Origin: Pseudoscleropodium purum
Taxonomy: Eukaryota > Streptophyta > Bryopsida > Hypnales > Brachytheciaceae
Assembly: GCA_963969395.1 (NCBI GenBank)
Contig: OZ017796.1
Coordinates: forward strand, 932,501 to 996,500
DNA length: 64,000 nt
Direction: 5' to 3'
The notes beneath the pieces are model-generated. The model was not told where the DNA came from and ran no database searches. It saw nothing but the letters and a program-made list of their open reading frames with translations. Made by a program: the position numbers and the translations under genes. Below are positions 37,797 through 50,128 of the stretch, one piece after another (the first letter of the stretch is position 1; each line of letters begins with the position of its first letter).

Positions 37797-37979
37797 TTAG
37801 TGTTAGAGTCCATGGGTATTACTCGTAGTCAAAGGCAGCCTATTATATTTAGTTATCCCACGTGGTTTGTGGATAACTAGGAAAGGCTTCTAGCTTAAGT
37901 TGAGCCTACTCATGTGGCTTTGTATCTTCTACCATCTAAGTAAAGCCTTTCTCCCATACAATACTTCGTAATCTCAATA
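37727..37979 (+). repeat. 3' LTR of the copia element
   Basis: Matches the 5' LTR along its full 253 bp with 11 substitutions and no indels. Every difference is a transition. It is followed directly by the target duplication ATACT. Confidence 0.95.
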
Positions 37980-37984
37980 ATACT

Positions 37985-40055
37985 AATATTACAAATAGCA
38001 ACAAAGGTCACTCTTCAATGAATCACAACTAAGACACTTGTCAATAGAAGAAGTACTTCTAAATTACAAGGCTCTTTCTTCTTCACACATGAATTTAGAA
38101 ACCTAAATCACTAAATCACACCAAACAGTCCAAAAAACACTAGAGCAAAAAAAATAAGAAAAACCTTAGAAGCTCCTACAAAATGGAAATGGAAACTTAC
38201 CATCAATAGTAGTGGAAGGAAGACACAATCAGCACTAGAAGACCATACAACAAGGCAAGCAAGCTTGAAACAACAACAATGAAACCAACACACAAAGCTG
38301 ACACCTTGGAAACCTTAGTCATCTTGTTGTTGGTCTTGATTCTATGTATCTCAATTATTCAACATCATTTATGAATACCAACGTTGTATACCTTCAAGAG
38401 AGTACATCTATTTCTTCATTATCACACGTATTGTCGTTGCTTGTGTCACATATTTTGCCATAATCTAACTTTCATATAATTGGTTATTCATTTGGGGTGA
38501 CAATGCAATACTTGAAGGTTGAAGTCCATGAGATAAAGAAGGCACCCAACATTGTTCTTGAAAAATATAGATTGTTTGCAAGCAAGTTGAATAGCAAGAG
38601 CTTGACTTTCTGCGCAATACAACTCAACCACCTCCATGAGCATCCATTGCTTTCGGCACAAAAATCTCTTTAGGTAGAGCCCTATGGTAGACTTTCAGAA
38701 TTGGTTATAGTAAGCAATGACACAAGACTGCTTCTTTAGTAAACACCAACAAACTACGATTGGAAATATAAGTAAACTTACTTGTATAATCCCAAAGAGT
38801 TCAAATGTTTTGCAAGAATATCATAGAAACCCATATTTGAGGAATTTGCTAAGGTCTTCATCTTTGTGAAGTACAAATTTGGAGTTTTATGTCTAAGTAT
38901 CTTACGCAAGAGATTACCATTGTACAAATAGAGCATGAAAGCTTAATGATTGAGGTGTTGGTGGTCCTTCATTTATTGACAAATGCTAGTGCAATTTAAC
39001 TTTCAATAGATTATGAAGTCATTTTTACATTTTTCAATGTGTGATTGATATTACTTCTATCACGAATGTTTGATTTATTAATTTACAATTGCAAGTCGTG
39101 GGCCACAAAATTCTCTCTAAATAAAATGTTAAAAATTGTGCATCGTATACGTGCATTGTGTCACACGTACTACACATGTGTAATCTAATTAGCACCTTGT
39201 AGTGACACCATGTGAAATGTGATGTCTAAGTTTGAAATGTGATGTGTAAATTTGAGGGCTCAATAGATAAAGTAGGAATTTAAATTTTCTATTCACAGTT
39301 GAAATGTCTACTTGATTGCAATGACAATGGTGACTGGTTTGATAACTTGTTTGTTTCAAGTAGTCATTGCAAGTCATCCATCGGACACAAAACGTCCACT
39401 TCAGCATTCAAGGGTTAAGCAGATGTGCAATGAGTAGAGGATTTCAACCGGAACTTACGGAACTCATAGCCGTGAAATATTATGATGAGTGAAAACTAAG
39501 TTGTCCATACAAAAAAACTCTGAGGAACTCAAATCAGATTGAAGAAACCAATAGAACGTTGAATTGACAATTTGCAAAATCATTGAATTAAATGGTTTTA
39601 ACCGCCCATCACAGTGGTTGCTATATGTACTAAAGTGGAATATAAACAAGCATAATACAGCGTAATACAACTCTCTTTCTCGCCATCACCCATGAGAAAG
39701 ATTGGTCCCATGCCACTCTACTACCATCACTAATTCCAATAATACTCACTCAAAAATCATCTCTGGGAGAGTGCACATTCCCGCTGCAAAGGAGGAATGG
39801 TAACCCCACTTCTACAGCAACCGCTAATCCATCCACATAATGCTTTCTGATGCGAAGATGAATTATTGCTATTGATATATCACTAAGCTGGATTCTCGCA
39901 ACTTATTGATCACTTTCAAAACAGTACGTCGGTAAAAAAGCTCCCACACAACAAGGTTTAGCAGCAGTGCAATTGTTGCATTCCGTCAAATCTGTCTCAA
40001 AAAGTAGGATGCAGAATCTGTTAAAGCGAGAGTGCCTAGCAGAACCTTGGGTCTG
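37985..40055. other. AT-rich intergenic DNA, nothing recognised
   Basis: About 2 kb between the retrotransposon and the TFIIE gene. The last few hundred bases may include the 3' UTR of the minus-strand gene. No other gene is supported. Confidence 0.5.
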
Positions 40056-42370
40056 TTAAGGCACTTCAATCGACTTGAAAAGCTCGGGTAAGTGGGCATT
40101 TGTGTATTTCGTCCGTTTTGATTCCCTTCTTTTCTTTTTCTGCGGCTTCGGAATCTGAGACCGTGGAACGCCTGCCATTGCCTCTCGTCGTGCTGAGTTC
40201 GTGGCCGGCTTCATCCCTGCTTTTTGCAATTCTCTCTCCACGTCCATAAACTCTCGCGGTGTATCTATTCCCCTTATCAACTGCTTCAAATCCTCATCCA
40301 CCTGGACAAGGTAAAATAAACCACACGCCTGCCCACGTTGTAATAAACAGCATGAAAGCTTCGAAACATACAATATCGCAATGATGACACGACTGGCCCC
40401 AAGTTAATCGAACGCTTAGAAGCATGCAGCTGACATATAACGGTTGCTCCTAAATCGAGTAAAATCATTGTTGAGGTGATTCCGCCACATTTAGACAAAC
40501 AGTAGGCACAGAGTGCACTGGAGGTCAAATTACCTTGATAACAATTTTGGGATCATTTGGGTACACAATGTCTTCTTGTGAATCACTGTTCATCAAGACC
40601 CAAACTTTTCCCGTTGCTTTGAGGTCCTGCAAAGAAAGAGAAAGGAAACACACGCACTAGCAAGTCAAACACTATTCTTCCTATGCATAATGACGTCGAA
40701 AAAATTCATATTCAAAACAAATTCGCGCACACAGAAAGACTTGCACGCATCTGAGTTGCCTGCAATCATTTTGCACTCAAATCTCAAGTATACAGGGTAG
40801 ACTCACCCACCGAGCGGCTACATTTCCTTCCTCTCCAGACCGAAATGCCATAAAACACTTGCAACCATTGCAAATGAGACATTTAATAATAGTCAGGGCT
40901 GCTTAAGAATCAACCAGGAATACCTGCACGTCAGCCTGGATTCCTGGATACGAGTCTTTCAGATCACCCATAGGAACCCCTTCGGGCAGCTTTCTCACAA
41001 GAACTAGAAGCTCGTCCTTGTTCTTCAGGTCGTGCTTTGACTGCCACAGCACAACACCATACTCAGAATATTAGCAAACTGAACCCCGCAATTGAAAACG
41101 GAAAATTTATAATGAATAAGACAACAATCAACTAAACCCCCAAAATATTCAAACTTTCCAAATTAATTAAGCAGCTGAAAATAATAGCCAGGAAATTGGA
41201 TCGGATTTTTCTTTGACCTGCAATCATACAAAGTACGTATGGACTAAGGGCGTGCACCGTAAGTGCAATTCACACAACATACTCCGACCCAATGCAGGCT
41301 AGGCTTAGGGTTGAAACCTTGTAAGCAAATCGCTGGCCATCGAACGAGACCTTCACGTTGCTTTTCAAGCTCTCAAATACATCCTTGTTGTGTTTTACGT
41401 CGACAAAGCAGAGGTCGTTGATCTCCTCAGGCAGAAGTGACTGTCGTGTCTGCGCACCAACCAACTCGAGATTGTTAACCCCAATAACACCAAGCATTAA
41501 AAATAGCCCATTCAATTTATCATTTTGTGAAATTACAGGAATCAGCTGAGGCCGAATTTATATCACCAGAATCAGTGCACAACATTGCACGTGCCGTTCG
41601 ACAAATACACGAAATTGAACAAAAGAACTGAAGGTCCCCAAATGACCGACTCAAAACTGGTCAAACAAACATGTGGCCCAATTTGGCCTATTTCGTCGAT
41701 TGTGGGTTAAGATTCGCCCATAAAAACTTCGATTTTGATCAATTGGAAACAGAATCCAAAAAGACAGTGGGCAGAAGTCAGACATCGGGACACATGTAGA
41801 ATCGAGAACCTCGGCTGCAAGATGTCTTTAGTGGTAACATCTTCAACAGGATACATCTAGGGGTGCCTGTGAATACTGCAGGTGGGGGTTCCCGATTCTA
41901 TTTAACCCAGATATCACCCAATCCACGCCAATCCACGCCAATCCACGCCAATTCATGCTACTCACCACGAAACCCTAAATTCTCATTCCGGGATAAGACC
42001 CCGCGAAATTCACACCATCCGAAAGCGATTAATTACGGTTTCCGAGAAGAGAAACCAGCTCAATCAAACCCTAGAGAGGATTGGATTGGAAGCGTACTTC
42101 CAGCAAGAGGTCGAGCACTCGCTTGATCTGCGCTCCGACGGGCGATTTCTGGATAATCGCAATCTGCTGCAGTTTCTCGGTGTCATTCGTGAACGAGAAG
42201 CGCTGCGCGAGCGGCACAAGGGGCTGCGATCGGGGAGGCGGAACCGGGGCTTTGCGCGACGCGGTGGACGACGGAGTGGCTTTCGGCGGACGAGCGGGGA
42301 GCGTAGCAAGCGACGCTTGCAGTTTCTCCTGCTGTTTCGTGAACTGCGCGAGCTTCTGCGCCAACGCCAT
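40056..42370 (-). CDS. GTF2E2: General transcription factor IIE, beta subunit
   Basis: Five exons on the minus strand, 42370-42098, 41449-41318, 41040-40924, 40626-40534 and 40301-40056, join in frame to 286 aa, the usual plant length. All introns are GT-AG and fall between codons. The protein is the small TFIIE subunit, which with TFIIE-alpha recruits and regulates TFIIH at Pol II promoters in the nucleus. The start MALAQKLAQFTKQQEK leads into a Pro/Ala-rich linker. The winged-helix core follows (SPVGAQIKRVLDLLLETRQS, EEINDLCFVDV, FDGQRFAYK), then a second winged-helix segment (KDSYPGIQADVQ, DSQEDIVYPND). The basic C-terminus contains the family motif RTKYTNAHLPELF. The start ATG lies directly after a telo-box. 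Confidence 0.95.
41918..41957. repeat. 10-bp minisatellite in TFIIE-beta intron 1
   Basis: Three perfect copies and one diverged copy of ccaatccacg in tandem, inside the first intron. Confidence 0.9.
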
Positions 42371-42760
42371 GGTTTAGGGTTTGCCAAATCCGCAAAGAAT
42401 TTCTCCCAATTCACCCGAAAACCCTAAAATCTCATAGGCCTCGTAGCGGCTTTCTCAAGATACTCCACCACGAGTTGCGGGTTCCCGTCACGCAAAGCCA
42501 AATCCGCACGCGATTCACCCGACAAACCCTAAAATCTCATCGCCCTTGCAGAGACGTTCTTAAGATACTCCACCACGAGTTGCGGATTCAAGTCACACAA
42601 ACTCTTGGCAAACAAATCCACAATTCTCCTTCCCAAATTTCGGATTCCTGCGGATCGTTGCAGATAATCCCCGCAAACACTTCTCCAGCAGAATGAGCCA
42701 GACAAATGAATGACAGCAGGAAGAGTGAGGCCCTGCCTCTTTATAGAAGTTCTTCCTAAC
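42371..42760 (-). promoter_or_regulatory. TFIIE-beta promoter and leader with telo-boxes and a duplication
   Basis: Telo-box motifs aaaccctaa lie at about 42418 and 42526 and against the start codon at about 42372-42380; more are in intron 1 (about 41970 and 42066). Such boxes are common near plant start sites of growth-related genes. The block from 42416 to about 42500 is duplicated about 107 bp away at 42523-42602, sharing aagatactccaccacgagtt. A TATA-like tttataga is at about 42741. Confidence 0.6.
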
Positions 42761-44127
42761 TGCCTTTTTACTTTTCGGCCTTCAGAACTAAACGTAAGTT
42801 ACTGAGTTAGGGACACCTACACAGAACAAAATTGTTTAATTTGCTTCTCAGCCAATCACAATGCTTGAATTCCTTCCCTAGTATCTAGCAAAGCATAGTA
42901 CCTTCCTAGCCATGGGAAGATCACGCAATGTTTTGAAGATTGCAATTTCAACTTCATTGTATATTCATTTGTCCTATTATTGGTATTTTATGTGAGGGTC
43001 AGATTGGACATAAAACTAAGTAGGAGGTCCAAATTTATATAATATATGTTATATAAAGGAAACTTAGGAGAATAATTTAGTTATTGTTTCAAAGCAAAAG
43101 TTGTAAAAGCTGTGATCTTTAAATCATATCTATACAATTTGATTTTTTCCTATATTTACTATCAATTTCAATGAGATTTGAATCCTAAATTGAAAATTCC
43201 CTCTAAAATTGATTATAGATTGAATATGAATAATTTTTCTAAGTTTTTTTTTTCTTTTGGCTCAAAATGTTAAATTTTTATTATAGTGATTTTTAAAGAC
43301 TTTCTTATAGTGATTTTTTATTTTTTATTTTTTTTAATATTTTATTTATTAAAGTTGTTTTTGTTAGATCATTTTTTGAACTAGAAAAAGTTATTTTTTG
43401 AAGTCAAAAGTACTTGAAGATACCAACAAGTAAGGTCTCTCTATTATAGGAGGCCTAATGCCCCAAGCCTCACTTAATATAAAAAGATGTAAGTTACTTT
43501 TCTTTGGTTCTATCCTTTAGACAAAAACAACATCAACTTTGGTTTTTGAAATACTAGTTTCCAAATCTTATCTACAACTACATTCACATTATACAACATG
43601 GTTAGGGCTTGCTTGGAATAGAGATGTAGGGTCCAATTGATCAATAAATTAATATTACAGAGCCTTATACTTACATTGTTCATATTTTCTTAAAATTTTT
43701 CTATCTTACAAATACGCCCACAAGGATCTTTGTGAGGCATCTCACTATAGAAAATTTAGACCCAGTAGTGGGTTGTTTGACTTTTTGGAATTGTATAAAT
43801 CTAGGGAAATAAAAAAGTGTTTTTTTAAGGGGGGGTTTGGAAAAAAAAAATTTCTTGAAATTTTTTTTTTAGTCCCCAATCCTATGAGGGACACATTGTA
43901 ATCACACAAAATAAATTAAAAAATATTTTTCATATTAATTTATTAAAAAAAAATTGTAAATGCACATTCAAACAACCTACTATTAGATCTAGATTTTTTA
44001 TAATATCTATGAGGGTAAACTAAAATTTCATTGGTTGTGAATGTTCTAAAAAATGAATGGACATTTAGTTTGCAATTTAATTACATTTGTCAAATGTTTG
44101 TATAAATATTTTGCAAAGGGCTTATTA
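42761..44127. other. AT-rich intergenic DNA, nothing recognised
   Basis: An isolated sequence identical to a CACTA right end (tttcttatagtg, 43301-43312) occurs, but no matching left end was found, so no element is called. Confidence 0.5.
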
Positions 44128-44385
44128 TGGCCAAGTTGAACCAACCCCCTCGCTTATCCTCCCAAAGTCCTTGGCTATTTTCCCATGGGTGCATGTTAAA
44201 AAAAAAGCCCCCCTATTTTGTATTTGATTAATCTATTCCCTACATTGTACCTAGCTAATTTGGGGCCTCTAATTGTAAATATGAATTCAAAATTTTCAAA
44301 TTTTATAATGCATGGCAATTAAAAAGGTCTTATGTTTTTCTCTAGGATAAGACCTAGGACAAGCGAGGATTTGGTTATGTAGTGA
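44128..44385. repeat. Small terminal-inverted-repeat element, copy B
   Basis: The left end tggccaagttgaaccaaccc is inverted at the right end around aagcgaggatttggttatg. The interior (ctattttgtatttgattaat, aaatatgaattcaaaatttt) matches the element at 15272-15501. The ends are diverged; limits are approximate. Confidence 0.55.
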
Positions 44386-47020
44386 AATTGATGACATTGC
44401 TTGTTGTTAGCATTTTCTAGAAATATTTTTGTACATAGTCCTTCATTTGTTAGCATGGAGTTGATCTATATTGTTCTATGCATTTTGGGAACTAAATTAT
44501 TATGTACTTTTTGTTAGAAGACGTGTAGGCCATAAAGAATCACCTACAAAATCATATATTGAAGAAAGTTGAATCCATCATACAAATTAATTTTTTATCA
44601 ATAGTCTTTATCTCTAAGACATCGAAAATAACTATGTACTAGGTGCAACAATGTAGTTAGACTATCTTTAGACTATTTGTAATGAATTCTTAATGTTTAG
44701 ATCTTTTGGAGAAAGGTAGAATCTTTGAAATGTCTTCTTCTAAGTAGCTAGCTAGAGGTTGTATTAGTTCTCTCTAGCATAGGTTTACCAAAGAATTCTT
44801 TATTTTTTGAATTATAATTTGTGTATTTTTGAAGGATAGGTCCTTCCCATCATCACCGTGTAAGTTGAATGTTATTTTGAATTAGTAAGCTTTAAATGAT
44901 GGAATTTGCCAAAAAGTATTGGCCTTCATATCTTTTGTACTTGTGTTACAATTAATATACTTTCTTTTGTACTACAGTCAATGTTGTAGATATCAATGGA
45001 GATCTTGAGTCAAATTTTAGTACCTGAGACTATTATCACTTTGCAAGGCTTCCGTTTAGATTTGGTAGTTTTTTGTAAATTTTTCTTCACTATTAATTAA
45101 GTTTTTGCAAAAATCCAATTTCCAAGTCACTGTTACTATAAGCTTATTTCATGGGAACCTTGAATTTTAAATGAATGAGTTCTAAAGTGTGATTTATATA
45201 GTACAAGTTTTACAAGGTTAAAGTTGCTCAATTTGGAGACAAGAGCATCCCTTAAATGTCATAGAATGTCATGGAATAAACCCCTAGAGGATGGAACCTA
45301 TAACCACATTCAAACTTGTATGTGTGCTCAATTAAATAAAAATAATTAATATTACTAATAAAAAAAACATATGTGCACTACAAAACATAAATTTAAAAAA
45401 ATAATGGTAGGGATCCTATAATTGCTATGCCTGTTCAAAGTTTTAGGACAAAAAATTTATATCCATTACTACTTGTGCTAAGAAATCTAAACATTTTGCC
45501 AAACCAATATATACACTAATCCTTCTTTTTTTAACTTCAAATTTTTTTATTTAGATCATATGCCAAGAAAAACAACTTTGAGGTAATGTTGGAAATCTTT
45601 CTAAACCTACCAAATTGCTAAAAAACTTTGAATCATATTGCTTGCAAATCTATTTTGGAACCCAGTCACAAAAAAATGACCCATCTATGCACAGCATAGG
45701 ATATGATTCAACCATTTTAGCTAGGTGCATCCTAGAAGAGAAAACTAGTGCAAAAAACTAAAGCTGAAGAAAGATAGGAATTCAAATAAGCTTATTTTCA
45801 TTTTATATACGAAATACAACATTCTTTGATCATCAAAATCATATGCATTTCAAATGCTATTAAGCACTAACTGTCTAACTATGCAACCTTCATGTTTTGG
45901 GGCTATATAAAAAATCATTGTAGTTAGGCCCAATAATATCACCACAACATTGAGATAAAGAATTTATTCAAAGGTTGGACTCTCTACGAGTTTGAACTTC
46001 AAATAGAACATCAACAAAATGAAAGACCATCTGTTCTCAATCAAAAGTAGCAATAGATTGAGAAAGATGTAAAAATTGCATTATTTCCTCAAATTGAGCT
46101 ATTGTGAATGGAATCAAAACTTGTAATTAGTGAATTGCTTGCCAAATTATGGGTTGTTATATGCTAAGAAACACATCAAGAAATTAACTACAATTGCAAC
46201 AATTAAAACCACTGAAAAAGAATCACACAAGTACACAAATTTTAAACTTTCAAATGCTACTCTAATATGCATATTGACATGTTGACCTCATATGTAGAAG
46301 GCATGATATATAATTTGAAGGTATCCAATGTCATTGTCCTTGAACTTGAAATTGGTAGCAAAGCGAATACATTCCTCTAGAACTACAAACACAATGTACT
46401 CCCCTCCATAAATATGCACTAGAACGAAGATCAATCCTGATGTTTAAAGCTCTGACTAGAATTGTATAATTGTGGCCCTTGAAAACACAACATTCCATCA
46501 ACTCTAACCTTCTGGAATACAAAATTCAAGAAATTCACCCTACAAACTCTAAATCTCCCTAAATACTCAACATTGATGAAACATTGATCCCTTAATCAAT
46601 CCATTTTCAATCCATTGATCTATTACCCACAATTGCTTTAGATTGGGCTTGGTCTTCAATCCTTGCCCATCCTTACCATTGTTAAGCTCCTACACATGCA
46701 CCGTTAACATTAATATGAAAAGCAAGCAACAATCAAGGTTGCAACCAACTCAAACTTGTAATCGAGAATTTTAGTTTTTTGCCGGAGAATTTTGATCAAT
46801 TTGTCTTGGGAAGCATTGTAGAGGTGCACTTTTGTTGGAAGTTGTTCCCTCGTTTTGTAAATGAGACCAAAGTTCTCCATCAAGGAAATATCACTTTTGA
46901 GACCATAATAAAATTAGTGAATAGCGACCGCAATAATAGTCTTGGGAGAACAAAGAGATTCGTCTCCTTTGCAAGTGGAGGTCGTGACAAAATTCAAAAA
47001 TCATTGAGGGTGCCAAATGT
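44386..47020. other. AT-rich intergenic DNA, nothing recognised
   Basis: About 2.6 kb. An 81-codon open frame at 46779-47024 (plus) has no recognisable domain. I see no supportable gene. Confidence 0.5.
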
Positions 47021-47137
47021 ATAGGGGAAGCCCTCTTAGATCGGGAGTTCTTGCATTTAAGGGCACTAGACCGAGGGCATTAGCTCAAGGGCGTGCCCAA
47101 GAATGCAAGGACCCCGATTTGAAAGGGCTTCTCCAAC
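47021..47137. repeat. Short hairpin repeat
   Basis: The left arm ggggaagccctcttagatcg (from 47022) and cttgcatttaagggcac are inverted on the right as gtgcccaagaatgcaag and cgatttgaaagggcttctcc (to 47136). The arms are about 45 bp and imperfect. It is more GC-rich than its surroundings. Confidence 0.7.
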
Positions 47138-47227
47138 ATAATGCGTAGGAAAGATTTCTTTCCAACTTCATTTGGTTCTGTCTCTTTTTGTTTTTTCTTG
47201 AGTGTGAGGGTGCGATAGAGTGTTGCA

Positions 47228-48480
47228 ATGGCTTTTATTAGGATTTAGAGTGGAGAGGATGACAATGTTCTTGCAAAACGCTTGCATGTTGCAAATATTG
47301 TGGTTCTATAGAATTCATTATTTGATTTAGAGTTTGATTCCCCTTCTATTCTGAATTTTCCTCAAATTTCTTGCATTGTTCCTACAATTGAGCTTTCCAA
47401 AGAGATGCAAGTGACCCTGCACAATGATAGCATTACCAATTTTAATACATCCAAAGAAAATAAATTTGCTTAGGCTATTGGAGTTCCAAAAGTTGTGCTT
47501 CCAAATTGCTCCCTCTCTATAGGTTCTTTTCAATCTTTAACAAAAAGTGGCATTGATCATGACAAAGATTGTAGTACAACAAATGCTTTTCAATGTCATT
47601 TTGCACCTCATACTGACAATGATATGTGGATTGTAAATGAAAGAAGATGTCATAGAAGCAAATATGGAGAGAATTGGTCATGGAACACTTTTGACGAATG
47701 GCGTGTGGAACAAAAGATTGACACATCATTGTCAATTGAAGAATTTTTTGAACAAGAGGACCTCACACCTTTTGTTGGTCTTTAGGCTTACTTTATACTT
47801 AATTCCAAGAAGCATGACGGCTCACTATATCCTTCAGGGAGTATTACTTCACTCTTATTTCATATAGTCGTATTAATAGAATTATTTGTGCAAGTTACAA
47901 CAAGCATTCTATTGAATCTAGCAAACCCTATGAAATTTTTTTTATATCCACTATGTGAGATATCAATGAGCTAAATTAGTTGGTGATGAAGTTATAGCAA
48001 GATCGTTTAAGGCTGGCTTTGGAAAAAAAGTGAGGAAATCTAATTGTCTTACGCTTGAAGAAGGAGCTCGTGTACTAGCTCAAGCTATGTTTCAACCTAA
48101 TTTGCTTTTTAGGTTTGACATATAGATTTGTTTGGTATTATATAAGAATTTTTTTCATTAGAGCAGCTTCTAAAATGAAAGCAACGATTGTTGAAGATTT
48201 TCAATTGAACACATTGTCATAGAAAAGGTTTTGAAATATAGCCCTAGTCTTTCAAAGACTAAGGTTGATGTTCCATGAATCCATGATGCGGAATAGACAA
48301 CATTTAGAAAGTCATTGATTGTTAAGTTGCAGTCGTCATTGAGATTTATAAAAAAATGATTTTTTGTAGGCCTTCTTGGCCATTTGAAAAATCCAGTGTC
48401 GTGTAGGGAGCGTTTGCCTTAGGAAATTACAGAGATTCAGGTTGCAACTAAAAATGGCTTGGAAATGAAGGAAGTGATAG
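47228..48480 (+). pseudogene. Decayed gene resembling DUF3504 / Crypton-derived recombinase proteins
   Basis: A frame starting at ATG 47228 stays open to about 47860 apart from three stops (near 47247, 47310 and 47472) plus one after VGL (47783). Then frameshifts appear, but protein-like segments continue: KKHDGSLYPSGSI, SRINRIICASYNKHS, VRKSNCLTLEEGARVLAQAM, VWYYIRIFFIRAASKM and LLGHLKNPVSCRERLP. The pattern F-x-x-x-x-K-x-DG-x-x-YP followed by a W-Y-x-x-x-F-x-x-R block is that of DUF3504, the Crypton tyrosine-recombinase-derived domain of ZMYM/QRICH-like proteins. This is a by-eye assignment. No active-site claim is made. Confidence 0.45.
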
Positions 48481-49009
48481 GATGATAAAAACAAATGAGT
48501 TCATCACTCGCAAATTCATCTTACTAACAATTAACAAAATAATAAAGAAGATGAATATGAATGAGTTCATTACAACAAATCCACCAACTAAATTAATATG
48601 GTTCAAGAACTAAAAATTGCAATCGTATCAAATCTTTGATGTTAAATGTCGAATCTTCTAAACCATCGTCAAACTGTTATCCGTTGACCTATTATGTATT
48701 GACTCTATATAAGTATAAGGATTAAAAAGGGTGATAAGATCTCATGGCTTCAAACGAGTAAAACGAGACAGTTAAATTATGAGCTGACCATTCGAAAATT
48801 AGCTCCTAAATCTCAAACCCACAATGATTATCGAATCTCATCAATGGGAACAATATAAAAGTTTGACCAAAAAGGTGATCAATCCCATTTCATCACTACA
48901 ACCATAAAACGGGGCTATTATTGGATACCCACATAATCCGCAACGATGTTTACAAAGCAAAAATAAAAACAACAAACCTCCAAAATTGGCTAGAAATAAC
49001 AAAAGAAAG
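48481..49009. other. AT-rich spacer
   Basis: No gene seen. Its end (caacaaacctccaaaattgg and tagaaataacaaaag, about 48971-49006) is repeated just beyond the following CACTA element. Confidence 0.5.
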
Positions 49010-49012
49010 ACA

Positions 49013-50128
49013 CACTTCTAGAAAAATAGTGCCCAATTAACAAAACATCAACAATTTTTTGTTAATTTGGATATTGTAATGTTCATTTTTACAAGTTTTT
49101 GTTAATTGTGCCCAAATTAACAAAAAAGTCTCATTTTTTTATTGATTTGAATAGTGCAATTATCACATGAACAAAAATTTGTTAATTTTCTTAAATTCTT
49201 TTTGAAAAATTTAAAATTTTTTAGAATCTTTAAGAATCTTTAAAAATCTTTGGAAAATCTTCAACATACAATGTAGATTTAAGAATAAAATAACTACACA
49301 ATTTGGTATCTATTAAAGTTAGCAGATTTTGAGGGCAATTTTCACCTTGTAAACAAATTTTTTTTTTAAATCTTTAAACTAACAAAAGTTGTAAAATTGA
49401 GCTATTTTTCACCTTTATTAAATTTGTTGAGGTTTAGACTTTCCAATAAAAAGTTCTGGACAAAAATCAGAGAGAGGTGGAAATAAATATTTTCTTTTAC
49501 ATTTTAAAACACCTTCTCTAATTTTTGTTCATAACTTTTGATTAGAAGTTCAAAATCTCAAATGAATTGCTGAAGGTGAGAGATAGATTAATTTTACAAC
49601 TTTTGTTAGTTCAAAGTGTTTTAAAAAAAGTTCATTTACGAGGTGAAAATGGCTCTAAAATCTGCTGACTTGAAGTGATAACAAAAAAATATAAAAAAAA
49701 AAATTAAATAAGTTTTTGCACCTCTTGTAATCATGTAAAATTACAAGTGCTGCAATGGTTTAAACTTTGAACCTCATTCATGAGGTTCAAGGGTCAAATT
49801 TTGGTGGTGGCATTTGCGACATAGGTTGTTTGCATAGCACCCGACATGTGGCATGTGGGTCCATCTATATGGTAGCTGCCATGTAGCAATGTCACGTGGA
49901 TATTTTGGAGTATCCATGTGGCAATGACACATGGCAACTTGGGATTGGTTATTTGTATGTGAAAAAATTCAAAAAAAATTTAGTAAAAGAAATGTGACCA
50001 AATTAATAAAAAAAATTAACACTTTTGTGTTTAAAAGTACCCAAATTAAGAAGTCCAAATCAACAAAAAAAAATCAACACTTTTATATTGAGATTTGTTA
50101 ATTTGGTCATTGTATTTTTCTACTAGTG
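49013..50128. mobile_element. Non-autonomous CACTA-type element, copy 3
   Basis: The right end tatttttctactagtg (to 50128) is the inverse of CACTAGTAGAAAAATA; the left end at 49013 reads CACTTCTAGAAAAATA, two changes away. A 3-bp duplication ACA flanks it (49010-49012 and 50129-50131). Subterminal words caaattaacaaa and tttgttaattt recur at both sides. A long internal inverted repeat (about 49308-49470 against 49500-49675) is distantly like the foldback repeats at 10330 and 30797. No transposase ORF is present. Confidence 0.75.

Larger units (their letters stand above)
32511..37979 (+). mobile_element. Full-length Ty1/copia LTR retrotransposon
   Basis: A 5,469-bp element with two 253-bp LTRs (32511-32763 and 37727-37979) and an exact 5-bp target duplication ATACT (32506-32510 and 37980-37984). 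A long leader (32764-33659) precedes one gag-pol frame (33660-37796). Domain order is gag, zinc knuckle, protease, integrase, reverse transcriptase, RNase H, which defines copia. The purine tract aaagtgggag (37717-37726) touches the 3' LTR. The LTRs begin TG and, by the target duplication, end TA. The LTRs differ at 11 positions, so this is not a fresh insertion. Confidence 0.97.

Noticed and set aside
40286..40528. 80-codon minus-strand frame overlapping TFIIE-beta intron 4
   Set aside because: It crosses the splice acceptor in a different frame from the gene and has no recognisable product.
43301..43312. Sequence identical to a CACTA right end
   Set aside because: No left end or target duplication was found upstream.
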